Position numbers and translations under genes: made by a program
In this document: one piece after another, positions 45,614-57,205 of the stretch
Position numbering within the stretch: position 1 is the stretch's first letter
Layout of the letters: each line of letters begins with the position of its first letter
Notes under the pieces: generated by a model
The model's input: the letters and a program-made list of their open reading frames with translations, nothing else
Databases searched by the model: none
What the model was told of the DNA's origin: nothing
From: Desmodus rotundus
Taxonomy: Eukaryota > Chordata > Mammalia > Chiroptera > Phyllostomidae
Direction: 5' to 3'
Assembly (NCBI RefSeq): GCF_022682495.2
Contig: NC_071389.1
Span: 184,745,556-184,809,555 of the forward strand
DNA: 64,000 nt

Positions 45614-47425
45614 CAGCAAGAAACAGGGAGGCAATAGAGATGAGGAAGCTGAGCTGCATATGAGGAAAAAAGCTAGTAAAAGGCAAGCCAGATTCTGTGC
45701 ATTGCCCCCGGTACCACCCCAGCCAATGCCCCAGTCTGGAATATTTGGAATCTGCATAATGTAATAGTTTCAATACTCCAATTTTAAATGCTTTATATTT
45801 TCAGTTAGACATTTCTTTTACCTCCTAGAAATATATTGATTCAGAAGGTAATATCCTCCCAGCCATGGAAAGTTCCTCTAAAAGACAAAATTCTATTTTT
45901 TGTTAATATGAATGTAAATAAAACTGATATGTCAAGAGATTTGCAATTTTTATTAGTTATTTCAACTATATGATTATGATGCAACTCAAACACTATTTCA
46001 GAGTTTTACTCTAGTCTTTTCTTTCTTTTTTACTGATTATTGTATTTTTTTATAACCTAACCCTTTCTTAATTTCAATCTAATTTTCCCCTGCAATTTGG
46101 TTGTATTTTTGAATCATTGATTATGCCTTTATTGAATATATAATTATAGTCATCAATTTATTAAAAAGATAACCACCTAAAAGATACCTCTTGCACAAAT
46201 TTATTTTATAATTTAGGAATTCATTCCAGAATGTTGAGACCCAGCTAATTAGAAAGATTGTATCAAGTGGAGCAAGTGGATTGCACCTGAAACACTATAG
46301 CTAATGGATTACTTTGCTGGCATTTATTATGAAGGATCCTTGAGAAAATTATGAACTAGTACCCATGACGCCCCTGATGTGGGCATGCCATTGTTTTTCC
46401 TTCTCCAGTGAACAGATGAGTTTCTTAAATGAAGTAGACTCATCATGGTTGATAGACGTTTTCGGTTAACATTCTGCCACATCACCTGAACAGGAAATCC
46501 ACGTTTTCGCAAACAAGAAGTTCAATGCAGACCTTTTCTACAAGGAAAGGATGCTTTAAGCAAATTCAGATTTACTGAAAAAAAATTACAAATCTACAAA
46601 ACAGATCAATTAGAGGAATGAATTTGCATAACAAAAAGATTCACCAGAGGACTACTAAAATAGCTAGCATCTCACAGTGCATCTAGGAGTATGTGCATTG
46701 TATAACGCTGTCTGGCTTGTAGTTACAGAAATGCTAGGATGAAACCTTTTGTAAAGCTGAAAGTCCTTTTTGTACTGTGAATGATCACTCTTTAACTTAT
46801 AAGTTTACAAGCTGGGTCTTTGTGTATCTGGGGTTTTCATTTGACTTTAATAGAGATCTTGAAAAAGTCATTTATACAGAGTTCATGTTTAACTCCCCTG
46901 TTTTTTCTATATTAACATCAAATAATCAAAACAATTTGCATATTTAAAGAATGGAATCATAAGGTACCTCAAATATTTACCTACTACGAGCACTTCTGTG
47001 TAATTTCCCATGGGTCTTGTTATTAGAAATATGTTGAAGACATATTCCCCACATAATACCTGATTTCTTTTGGTATATTTTCTTAAACACATAGTACCAA
47101 GAAACCTTGACCAGAAACAACAATTTTTAATTCCCCATGTTCAACATTATTTATTGAATTAATAATCGTGTGCACTAAACTGTTACTACATTGCATGCAC
47201 ATGGATTTCCTTCACTATTTACTGGAAATAACAGTGCTATAAACACTGAATAGAATTATTTACTAGTTTTATCTAAATTGAGCATGATGATTGCAAAGCT
47301 CTTCTCATTGTCTTCAAAGAGTTTCAGTTTCATAACCATTAAATAATTTAGTAGGGTTGTATATAAAAGTTCCATGAAAAACTGGCATCTGATTTTATAT
47401 TAATGCTTTTCTGGTTAAAAAATAG
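45614..47425. other. AT-rich unique DNA
   Basis: No gene and no clear transposon in about 1.8 kb. AT-rich. A minus-strand frame at 46327-46512 is basic and unrecognised. Confidence 0.4.
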
Positions 47426-47429
47426 CTCT

Positions 47430-47578
47430 GGTTCTCAAGCTTGGCTGTATGTACATTGGAATCACCAGGGGAACTTTAAAAAATACTACCTCCAATTCTG
47501 GGGACTTTGGTTTCATTGTTCCGGGGTGCAGCCTGGCATTAGGAGTCTAATGCGTAGCCAGAGTTAAGAACCACTAAT
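47430..47578 (-). mobile_element. MER5-type hAT fragment
   Basis: Starts 'ctggttctcaagcttggctgta' and ends 'gttaagaaccacta', inverted ends of about 12 bases, with 'attggaatcaccaggggaac' inside. This is the MER5 order on the minus strand. Confidence 0.78.
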
Positions 47579-47913
47579 ATAGTCAAACCTCAATTACTCA
47601 AACCACTTAATCAGGATTCCCAATTAACTGGCACTGGGGAAGCGAAAGGATGGACTGGGTTGCAGAACTGAATCTGTTTTTAAAAAGAAGAAAAATCATG
47701 GAAAAAGTTTATGTCAGACATCTATTCTAAAATTTGCTTTTAAGTACGACCTGAAGTGAGGTTCCATCTGTCAAACACTCTGGCACTTGAAATACTAGAT
47801 GAAGATAGTGCCACAGAACAGTGACGTGGAGGTACTACTATTCCATCACTTATCAATAAAACAAGACTTGATTTTGTTTTACTCTACTTTTTATTAGGTG
47901 GTTGGCTCATGTA
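47579..47913. other. unique spacer
   Basis: No gene or repeat recognised. It ends at the TA flank of the mariner. Confidence 0.4.
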
Positions 47914-48716
47914 TGAGGTCTTTCCAGAAAGTATGCAGCCATGTAATAAGCTAGAGACATTTATTGAAGAAGACGCAGGATACAAGAAACATTACACATA
48001 GGACAGTGATGCTGACTGGGCCTCCTTTCCCAATCATAGCTGTAGATCCACGATTCATCCCTGGTTATGACGTTCTTGAAGAAATCTGGTCCATTGGTAG
48101 CAATTTGAATCAAGTGACTGCAGCATGATGCTCCTTCTGCTCTGGTAGCAGAAGCTGTGGAGCAAATTTTGCCATGACATGTTTCATGCCAAGGTCTTGC
48201 GTCAAAATCTCGGACACAGTAATTTTTGGAGTCCCCAGATCAGCTTCTAGCTCTCACATGGTCAGTGACTGATCTTTGTGGATTGCAGTCCATACACATT
48301 CAACATTCTCAGATGTTCTACTTGTCACGGGCCTTCCAGAATGTGGATCACTTTCAGTAGATTCTCAGCCATCTTCGAAGTGTTTGTGCCATACTTTTAT
48401 TTGTGCTGCACTCTTTGCATCATCTCTGAAACCTTCTGAATCATCCGAATAGTTTCCGTGGAGGAGTGTTCAAACTTAATGCAAAATTTGATGCAGATTC
48501 ATTGCTCTACTTGCTCAGTCATTTTGAATGCGATGGACACACAGTACACATGCTCACTCAACAGTGTCTACCACCCCCACTGACTGGTACAGTGAAGCCG
48601 TCATTGTTCACACATGCGCATTCCAGTCCACTCTCCTTGGCTGCCAGGTTACATCAATATTGCCCAAACTGTCTCATTATATCAACAATGGATGGACTTT
48701 TTCTGGACAGACCTCG
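47914..48716 (-). mobile_element. mariner transposon with internal deletion
   Basis: Terminal inverted repeats face each other: TGAGGTCTTTCCAGAAAGTA on the left and, reverse-complemented, CGAGGTCTGTCCAGAAAAAG on the right, both flanked by TA, the Tc1/mariner target duplication. On the minus strand the interior encodes decayed transposase from the helix-turn-helix part ('VWHKHFED', 'HSGRPVTSRTSEN') to the first catalytic aspartate in 'TRDESWIYSYD' (about 48057-48059). The second and third catalytic positions are gone, joined straight to the 3' end. The copy is about 800 bases against the usual 1.3 kb. Confidence 0.92.
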
Positions 48717-49640
48717 TATATGGATGTAAAACTGGTACATTGAGCAGGACTGATTCATGTTTGTAATCACCAGGCACCTGTTCTCCCCAGCTATTAACTT
48801 CAAAAATTGTTCAGTGTGGCTAGTGTTTCCCTGCTGCTGAATAAAATCTTGTGCACTCTTACTCACTCTCAGGTTAGGAAAAAATACCGTGATCACTTTA
48901 AATAGGAAAACACAATTTCAATTTAGTAATCACAAATATCCACCCCATGTAATGGAGAGAAACCCCAATCTTGATTTAAAGTGGAGGCTTCTCTCCTTTC
49001 CACCTCGGACCCTCCTTGCATCGGGAGCCTCTAGTCAGGGGAGTTGAGTATGGTTGAGATCTTCTGTCTCCTTCACCCTCAGCACTTGGCAGCAGCCAGC
49101 CTCCTTGCACTCCACATTTTAGCAACATTGAAAGCTTGGTGTTGCCTCTGTTGTTTCCCAAGTCTGTACAGCCAGTAGCTGTTCACTCCGTCTGCACTTC
49201 TCTTTCATTGTTTGTTCACCTTGACTCCAATTTGACCTTCAAAAATAATTGGACATCTCTCCAGTGTCAGTTCCTTCCTTGCTCACCTTTATTATTGGTA
49301 GGCAAAGACGTAGTAAAGGAGAAGTCAGAAGTAACACAGTGAAACCTACTGAATTATTTGAGGGCTTCCAGGTGCTGATCAGTCAGAGGCCCCTAGATCT
49401 TATCAATCCAGATGAGCAACCTAGTGACGTCCACTGACCTGCTAACCAGTTTCATGGCTACTTAGGGGACTGTAGGTGCAGGGCTCGTTTTAGCAGACTC
49501 TACTGCTTCCTTCACTAGAGCGAAATATTCCATTAAATTAAAGAAGTTTTCAACGCCATGCATGAAACATTTATGCCAGAGGACCACGACTCGCTCCTAG
49601 AGGGTGCCAGGCAGGGATGTGGCATGGTGCTGAGCAAAGA
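48717..49640. other. unique non-coding DNA
   Basis: No gene recognised. Faint L2/MIR-like words around 49130-49260 are too weak to call. Confidence 0.4.
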
Positions 49641-49770
49641 TGAGGAGTCTGACAGGCCTGTATCTGCACTTCTTTCAGTGGCCTTAAGCAACTCATTTAA
49701 CTTGGTCTGAGCCACAGTTTGCCCATAACAAAGCAGAACATCTATGCTCATCTTGTCTTCCTGACAGTCC
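49641..49770 (+). mobile_element. probable MIR SINE
   Basis: Reads 'ggccttaagcaactcatttaacttggtctgagccacagtttgccc' (piecewise), the MIR core in sense orientation. Short and worn. Confidence 0.5.
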
Positions 49771-51355
49771 ATTGTTAGAAATAAATATGATTACATGAGA
49801 TATACTTTACAATCTCTGAGGGCTTTAAAATGCAAATTGTTATATTTACTGCTATCTCTATTCTAGAATATGCATCCATGGAAAGGTTTCCGGACTATTC
49901 TGCAATGTAATCAAGAAATAAGTTGCTAATCTTCTTTGCAGAAGTAATAAACAGAAATTTAGACTCAACCTTTATTTTAGAAAGCTTTTTGTGATTCAGA
50001 ACTGTGTCCAATACCATTTGCAATACTTATCTAAGTAGATTACTCAAGTAATTAAAAATGATGACTATATGTAAAGCAATTAGAAGAGTGATTTGCACAT
50101 AACAGAAGTTTGTTAAACATTTGTTATTATTGTTATTTATGTCTTCATACTTACCTATCCCTCCCTCAGTTGTGAAAGCTGAACATAACTCGACTGAATT
50201 TCATTTTCTATTGTTTGAAATGACAAAGATCATGGGTGACTAACAATTCAAGCTTTGCCTTTGCTCCCTGGAAAGAACAAGGTGTTGCTTTAGGGAATAA
50301 ATGTATTTGGGAAGCATTGTTTACATCAGCTGCTATAGATTCAAAAGACGGAGTGTTCTTAAAGTGTAGGTATGTGTTGTACCTTTATTCTCCTTCAGCT
50401 TCTGTTAGAAAAGTGTTGAGACGCCCTCTGGGCCTGATTCTGTTTATGGGTCTAGATGTTGGGGAAATGATGAGACCAAAGGTTCAAGAGACAATTTTGT
50501 TACTAAATTAGAAATTATAAATAAGCCTCTTCCTACTGAATTATTTCCTTCTGGAATTTTGGAATATGGCCACCTATGAAGGTTATCTTATTTCAATAAA
50601 AAGAATTGGTAGATAAGGAAGATAATAACCACATCTGTACAAAAGGAAAACAGAATTTAAACAATATACAAGAAGTTTCCTATATTCTCTAAATTTGTCC
50701 TTATGAAAGGTGGCACGGAAGCAGGTAAAAGGCTCCACGTTCACGGTCAGGACAGTACTTCTGCATGCCACACACTTGTTTCAATGTGAACGTTAATTAA
50801 TTTTTAAGGAAAGAACAATTAGAAGAGGTGCAGCCATGGGCTTTGGAGAACTGCTTTCACAAACACTAAATGGCATTTTATCTTTAATTTTATCACTGTG
50901 TATGCTGGTAATAGCAACCAAGTTCATTAAAATAAAAAACTTCATGCAGCAGGCAGAAAAAATATAAGGAAACCAGAGAAAATCCAAACTGGGGGGTTGT
51001 AGTTATTATCTGTGCTCAGTAAGTCAAGCCTACTTGCAAATATGCATAATTATTTTCTTAATAAAAAGAGAAATGAAGCATTTTCTGGCTTAGCCAACGG
51101 TAGGCGTTTCTATTAACAATGACATGAGAGTAGGCGGCTGTGTTCTGATTCATGCTGCTTCTCTTCTGAGGTGCGATTATCCGAATTGGAAGAGAAAAAT
51201 CCCTAGCAAGGTACAGACTGTGCAAGACAGAGATGCATTGTTGACGTGGGAAGTACCAGTAAACCACCTTTTCTTTCCATTTGCTCTCATCTTGAGCCAC
51301 AGGCTGTATATTAAATAAAGCGCTGGGCTGCATTTCCACTGGGGAAGAGCATTAC
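49771..51355. other. unique DNA downstream of candidate exon
   Basis: If the exon at 51356-51544 is real, this is its 3' intron on the minus strand. No further exon-like block with splice borders was found. AT-rich and free of recognised repeats. Confidence 0.4.
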
Positions 51356-51544
51356 CTCGCACTTGATCCCCATGGAGAAGAGGGCGGCTGTGGTCAGGCA
51401 GAGCAAGTGGCCAGGACTGGTGCTGGGGGGCAGCGTCAGGAGGCTGGGTAAATTGCTCAGGCTTTGGGGCCCAGTTCCCTTTCTCCCATCACAGTCCACA
51501 GTGAAGTACCCATCAGGGTAAGTGGTGGGAAAGGCAATTATCAT
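51356..51544 (-). CDS. candidate internal coding exon, protein unrecognised
   Basis: A 189-base block open in one frame for exactly 63 codons, with both other frames stopped early. The minus-strand upstream side is a pyrimidine-rich tract ending in CTCCTGCAG, and the downstream side reads GAG|GTAATG. Both ends are therefore consensus splice sites with phase 0 borders, so the exon could be skipped without a frameshift. Peptide features include 'FPTTYPDGYFTVDCDGRKG' and 'PGHLLCLTTAALFSMGIKC'. It has protein-like composition and is outside all repeats. The first codon is ATG, but the acceptor directly before it suggests an internal exon rather than a start. I do not recognise the gene, and no partner exon was found. 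Confidence 0.55.
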
Positions 51545-51759
51545 CTGCAGGAGGTAGATTGTGAAAATATGAGCAGAGGAAGTCTTCCCAACAGAAACCT
51601 GGCAATGCTATGAAGGATATTCTTTCTGTCTTTGGCAAGAAACCCAGAAGCGTGAGGTGTACTTATGTCTAACAGAAGTTCTGGGAGAGGCAGCTTTAAA
51701 TACGATGTGGGTAAGTGAAAATGAATACTAACTCGAGGGATGTGGAGTCTCTTCGGAAA
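51545..51759. other. unique DNA upstream of candidate exon
   Basis: On the minus strand this would be the end of the preceding intron. It holds the pyrimidine-rich acceptor tract right next to the exon. Nothing else was recognised. Confidence 0.4.
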
Positions 51760-51965
51760 GAGCCTTGGATTCAGATAGACCTGGCTTGAGTTCCGGCTCT
51801 CCCACGTTCTAAATGTGTGAGTGTGCATTGGTTCCCTGGGGTACCCTGCACCTCCCCATCCTCTGCGGTAAAATGGGGATGATAACACCCACCTCACTGC
51901 CCTGTTATGAGGTAACAGCCTTCTGAGATTGGCGAAATCTTTGTCACGCACAAAGCACTATCAAA
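51760..51965 (+). mobile_element. MIR SINE
   Basis: Sense MIR: 'agagccttggattcagatagacctggcttgagttccggctctccc', 'gtaaaatggggatgataacacccacctcactgccctgttatgagg' and 'cacaaagcactatc' (matched in pieces). A good, nearly complete copy. Confidence 0.85.
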
Positions 51966-52439
51966 ACACTTCCAGAAAGTAACAGGAATTGATCCCAGAC
52001 ACCAGCCTCAGGAAACAGAGAACAGTACGTGGTTCCCAGTCCTTGCATTTTCTTCCCCCAAATGGAGGGGCTTTTCTCCTGGGTCTCACAATCACTGGCT
52101 CGCTCCTGTGATGCGAGGTGGTATGACTGTCGTCAGCTTGGGTACATTGAGGAAAGCACTCCCACGGTCAGGTCCGTGGCTGCGGTCACTGCTCAGGGGC
52201 TGGAGGAGGCTGCTGCGGCCTGTGACGGTGCGGGCAGCTGGTCCTTCTGCAGGTCCTGCTTCTGACGCTCCATTTCTGGGTCCTTGTAGTTGTGTGTAGC
52301 CCACTCCCCCTCCCTTCTCCCCTCTCCACCCCCTGTGCCTTCTCCCAGCTCCTCTCCCTCTCCTGTCCTCTCCAAAAGGGGTTAAAGTCCTACCTCAGCA
52401 TCTGAGACAGCTGCAGCTTTCCCCCAACCAAGCCAAATG
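51966..52439. other. GC/CT-rich unassigned segment
   Basis: 52280-52375 is a strong pyrimidine stretch (CT-rich on the plus strand). On the minus strand a frame ending at about 52193 gives a short polar tail ('YKDPEMERQKQDLQKDQLP', then Ala/Ser-rich to a stop). That looks protein-like but has a purine-rich upstream side instead of an acceptor. It could be a piece of a retropseudogene, or chance. No gene is called. Confidence 0.3.
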
Positions 52440-52715
52440 CTCCCTTCCTCCTCTTTGTACTGGACGCCTCTCCCAGAAAGACAGGCCTGATCCCATCCCC
52501 TGCCCCAGGCTTGTTTTAAGGTCTCAGCTAACGGTGTCCCTACACGAACCTTAAACACGACACTTACCACCCTGCATTGTAACTGTTTACTTTTTCACCT
52601 CCCTGTGTGAATGTGAGCTCTTCAAAGGTAGGAGCTGAGTCTCTCTCAGTCCCCAGGGCCCTCCAGCACCCAGCACTGTGCTTCGCACAGAGTAGAAGAT
52701 CAATGACTATTGAAC
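52440..52715 (+). mobile_element. L2 LINE 3' region
   Basis: Sense L2: 'ccccaggcttgttttaaggtctcagctaacgg', 'accctgcattgtaactgtttac', 'aatgtgagctcttcaaagg', 'gagctgagtctctctcag' and 'cagcactgtgcttcgcacagagtag'. Diverged 3' UTR with its end near 52715. Confidence 0.7.
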
Positions 52716-53349
52716 TAAAGTGACTAGACTGTCTCCTCCCCACTGACTTACAGTTACACATATGCAAAAGAAGGGTCACTTGGAGGCCACAATGTAATAA
52801 AGATAAACATCTCTCTCCAGTGTTGCGCTGGCTTCTTTCTGTATCTCTCTATGAGAAGGACCACGGAGAAAACGATGTCGGTGCAGCAAAGGTGAAAGAA
52901 AATCCCTCGCAACTCAAAGTAGTCCTTCTTTGTCTTTTCCTTTCTCTTCTGTCTTGACTTTCCAAAGCAATGTGAAGATTTTACTTTCCCTGATGTTCTT
53001 AATTTAAAATGCCTAACAGTCTCTATGTGGAAAAAAGACTTGGATAATTGTAAATTTGATGGGGTTACAGGGAAAGTTTGGAAATCATTCTATACCTTCT
53101 AGAAATATCCCAAGTGAATTTGAATACAGAAACTTGCTTTTTCTTTTTTAATGATACATCATGTACCCAGAAATTCAGGGCTGGAAGGTTTTGCATTCAA
53201 TGGCATTTTATTAATAAATAGTATGGGGCCTTTCCAGGGGGTCCACTGTTTTCTGAGACAGACGGGAGGAAGGAGGGAACTGGAGAACAAGGTAGGAAGC
53301 CAAATATTAATAAAACTACTGGTGACATAGGAATCAAGTCGAGTTTATT
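52716..53349. other. unique non-coding DNA
   Basis: No gene or repeat recognised. Confidence 0.4.
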
Positions 53350-53760
53350 CGTTCTGCATCTGTCAAATATTCTTCAGCATCTTTTGGGGATACAGAGGTG
53401 AGCGTGTGTTCTAGTGAGGGATACTGACCAAAAGACAGATAAATGAGATTTCGGGGTTATAAAACAAACAAACATACATACATATATTTCTAGTCTTGTG
53501 ATGGAAACTGATGGAGAAGGGAGAAATAGTACTTTAGGTTGGGTGGTCGAAGGAGGCCTTGACCCCAGGAGGTGGTGTTAGAGCTGAGATGATGAGGAAG
53601 GAGAAGGGTAAGATGGGTATAAATTGACCCAGGCTGAGAGAACAGCAACCGTAAACGGCCCTGCGTTGGAACGCATTTGGAGCTTGCAAGGCATTGGATG
53701 ACTTCCAGCCTGGAATCAGGGCAAGGGCATGTCAGGAAGAAGTGGAAAAGGCAACTGAGT
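53350..53760 (-). mobile_element. L2 LINE, antisense
   Basis: Antisense L2: 'tttggggatacagaggtgagc', 'gtgttctagtgagggatac', 'ggttgggtggtcgaaggaggcc', 'ggaggtggtgttagagctgagatgatgaggaagg' and 'gagagaacagcaacc' (in pieces). A short purine/pyrimidine run interrupts it near 53460-53490. Confidence 0.72.
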
Positions 53761-54292
53761 CTGATGATGAGCAAGTGGCTGGGCTTCTGGAAAGGTCAGG
53801 TTGCGGTCTTCTTGTTCTGGTCTGAAAGGAAGCGAGGTCCCTCTGGGTAAGCTCCCGGCTGTCCCGATGCAGACAGCCTGTCAGCTCTGACAGCTGCAAT
53901 GCTAACCTCCCAGCCGTAATAAGGGAGCATGCTAGCGTTGCAGTTCCAACCACACAGGGCCTGCGCCTCCATTCCCTGGGGGGTTTGATACTTTCACTGC
54001 GTGCACCGTGATTTTAAAGCAGGAGCTACATAAGGGACCGCAGTAGCATAAGTCAGTGATGTCAACCCCTGACAACTACCATGACTGAAAAAGTCAGATT
54101 CCCGAAGTGACTTTATTCACTCTGCCACTGCCTGACAGAATCTGAGGTCTCTCTTGGTGTAAGAGCACAATACCATCTCATGTCAATGGAATGAAAAAGA
54201 AGGGCAGGGTTTTTTTGAGCAAAAGGAAAATATCAACTCAAGACCTAAGTTTTGTTTTCTTCATGGTGCACTCTCCCAGAATACCTTGCTCA
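53761..54292. other. unique non-coding DNA
   Basis: No gene or repeat recognised. A few CpGs lie around 53830-53950. Confidence 0.4.
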
Positions 54293-54330
54293 TACCGTAT
54301 TTCATTGATTTTAAGACACACGCCTTACCT
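54293..54330 (+). mobile_element. transposon end related to the 6871 MITE
   Basis: TACCGTATTTCATTGATTTT followed by 'aagacacacg' resembles the terminal repeat at 6871. No matching inverted end was found within the next kilobase. It may be a solo end, a truncated copy, or a related family with a different interior. Confidence 0.4.
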
Positions 54331-55809
54331 TTGTTTCTCTAGCTCTGGCCTGGCCGTGCACCTTACCATTAATGGTGCCTCACAGTCGCCGGGACATGGC
54401 TGGCCTCCCCTGCGCACACACGTGTAGTCATAGCTGTTCACACTGTCAGTTGAGCCCATGGGTACCGGACATCTTAAACTGTGTTTAAAAAGATTACACT
54501 ATATTTTGGTATGAATATGAAAAGTTACTTGGTACTTAGGTATCAATAGAGAAGAAAGGATGATTTGATATTTGTGAAGCAAATATCTTCAGTGGAGAAG
54601 AGATGGCAATTAATGTATTTTCTTTAAAAGCAGCGACCAAGTGCATTGTGGGACTGAAGAAAGGAAGATATCCACAAATACAGGAAGTCATACTATGCTT
54701 TGTTACTCTGCTACATGAGAAGAATGACACATTACATGCCTAGGAACTGAACAAAGTCAGGAGAAACCCGCAAAGCCCTCTGCAGGAAAAGATGCCAAAG
54801 TCACGCGAGGTTGTTGTGCTGGGTTTGTATGTTGCACGGAATCACCCCAAGGCACTGTGTCATAGTTTAATTTGCAGTATTTTCCCCCATTCTTAGGGAT
54901 GTAGAAAATAACGGTGCATTTTCTAATAGATGGCATTTATAGATGGAATCCATTCCATGAAATACAGTAGAAGAGAGCAGGTGTTTTGTCTTTAGATGAC
55001 TAGGCTTATGCAAATACAAGATCCCATTACATTTGAAATGTCTCACGCAGGCCCATTCATACCTTACCAAAAGTCTGTCCACTTGAAACCTTGTAACTCA
55101 CGATTGCATCTGATGCCTGTGAGAGACTGAATAAAATATTCTCAGGGCACTTGACACCCTTGGCTAGTGAATTTAGTCAAAAGCATCTAGGTACTTGGAT
55201 AAAATATGACAGATAGACAGCTGATTATGAAATAAATAGTTTTAATGAAAAATAAGATAATTTTGCTAAAGTAGTTATTTAAAATTCCATTTAAGAAGGT
55301 CACTGGGTTTTCATGCCTGATTCTGAAAAGTCAGGACTAAGGGCCCCGAGGTTTTGTTTCTTTTTTTCTTCTAGGGTGCTCGCACATCAGCATGGAAAGG
55401 CAGATTGGGAAGAGAGTCAGTGGCAAAGCTATGAAATGATTCACAGTCCTGCTGTGGGCAGGTTGTCAATCACTGAGTGTGAAGCCTGTCCTGATATATT
55501 TTAGAGTCCCTAGTTATTCTTCTATTTCTACTCGAGGCTACCGCCCTACAGATGTAGTCAAGTGCCCTGACAAATAGCAGGCCAACAGCTGAGGACAGGC
55601 TGCCCGGTGTGTGGAGGTGGAGAACAGGCACACCTCTGTGCCCCAAACCCCAGGCTGGGTGTTTGCTGCAATAGCCTGTTCCAAGGAGAAAGAGCTTCTG
55701 CACAAAAGTGTAGCTTTATGTAGGGTGCAGAGTGCAGAAATGTTTCTAATACACACTTTGGATTTTCTCAGGCATGGATCATAAATATTTATTTCAGATG
55801 CAAAGAAGA
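54331..55809. other. unique non-coding DNA
   Basis: No gene or clear repeat. Short open frames are unsupported. Confidence 0.4.
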
Positions 55810-55822
55810 GAGCTGAAATGCT

Positions 55823-55890
55823 AGCTATATATATATACACATATATATGTGTGTGTGTGTATCTATATATGTATATGTATATTTATATAA
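55823..55890. repeat. TA/TG dinucleotide repeat
   Basis: (TA)n passing into (TG)n and back over about 65 bases. Tyr/Ile/Val-rich translations across it are artefacts. Confidence 0.9.
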
Positions 55891-55969
55891 TTTCTTCCAG
55901 ACGTTTCTACTTGAAATATGTGATGGGTAGTTCAAACTTACCACATTCAACAGAACCATTCATTTCTCC

Positions 55970-56770
55970 TCCCAAATGTTTCCTTCCCAATATTCCCAAT
56001 CTCAAGAAGTAGCCCAGGCCGAAAACCTTGGACTCACCCACAACTCCTCATTTCTCTCACAGTCAATATCTAATTCATCAGGTCTGTCTTCACTGTACAT
56101 TCTAGTTCATCTTCACCACGCTCACATTAGGACGAGGAACCGTCATCTCTTGTCTTCACTACTAGGGGAGTTTCTCAGCTAGACTTTCACTCTCCCCATC
56201 TCTGTCACCCCCACCCCGTCCTTCTCACAACTGTGAAACTGAGCCTTGAACACACCAACCAGACAACGTCACACCCTCTTATTCAAAGCGCCTCCGTGGC
56301 TTCTACCCATGCTGGAATACAATTTGACTCCTCTCCATGACCCTCACTTCCTGGTCCTTGGCTATGTCTTTGACATCATTTTCCACCAGCCTTTCCCCTT
56401 ATTTATTCTATTGTAGCACGGTCCTGCCTTAGGGTATATGCATTTGCTATTCCTCCAGCTGGGAATGCTGATCCTTGCACAGCTCATTCCTGCATTTCAT
56501 TCCCATCTCTGCCCAAATGGCACCTTCTCAAAAAGGTCATTCTGACCATCCTCCTTAAGATACAGTCACTTCCTGTCCTCTTACCTTGCTTTACATTTCT
56601 TCCTGTGCCACTATCTGATGTCATATTATAGACTTATTCTTACTGGCTTATTATCTGTCTCTCCAGAAGGTAAACTCCATGACAGCAGAGGCTCTGTCAC
56701 CTGTTTTATTTCTCACTGTATTTATAGAGCCTAGAACAGTGCCTGGCATATAGTAGTTGTTCAATAAATA
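55970..56770 (+). mobile_element. L2 LINE 3' region
   Basis: Long sense L2. Words in order: 'ctcacagtcaatatctaattcatcagg', 'tttgacatcattttccacc', 'gctattcctccagctgggaatgctg', 'tctgcccaaatggcaccttctc', 'aaggtcattctgacc', 'ccagaaggtaaactccatgacagcagagg' and 'cagtgcctggcatatagtag', ending in 'ttcaataaataattcc'. The best L2 copy in the window, with its real 3' end. Confidence 0.88.
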
Positions 56771-57089
56771 ATTCCATTCAACATAAATACTGCACAGAGT
56801 TCTTCATATGTCAGATCCCAGTTATACACATTCCAGACCCACCGAGGCCCTATAAAAACTGACCTAGGGTGGTCTGCCTTTCGACCTAAGCATTCCCACC
56901 CAACATGCCTGGCATCTCCAGCTGATTGCAGCACCTGGTGGTGGTACTGAGACAGGTACAGGGCACATGAATGGTTGCCTCTCCTGGGCCTTCCACTTGC
57001 CAAGTAGGAGAAATGTTTCTCTGACAACCTGGTCTTGCGTGGCTCCTCTGTCTTCCTTTCCCCACTCGTCCCCTGGCAGCACTTCATCA
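56771..57089. other. unique non-coding DNA
   Basis: Minus-strand open frames of about 100 codons cross this and the next L2. They have no splice borders or recognisable product. Confidence 0.4.
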
Positions 57090-57205
57090 GTGAATATTTT
57101 TAAGGACCTGCTTTGTACAGGGCATTGGGGACAGACATACAACTAAGCCTTCTGAGGTCAGGTCCTCAAGGAGCTTGGCGTCTGGCAGGGTTGTGGGTAA
57201 TAAGG
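57090..57205 (-). mobile_element. L2 LINE fragment, antisense
   Basis: Words 'gaatatttttaaggacctgctttgtacagggcattggggacag' and 'ctcaaggagcttggcgtctggcaggg' (in pieces) are the antisense L2 3' end. Confidence 0.7.

Noticed and set aside
45416..45757. 113-codon minus-strand open frame
   Set aside because: More than half is the VES SINE translated in reverse. Such frames recur wherever this SINE occurs.
52280..52375. CT-rich stretch as a polypyrimidine tract before a plus-strand exon
   Set aside because: No AG followed by a sustained coding frame occurs at its end. The downstream sequence becomes an L2 relic.
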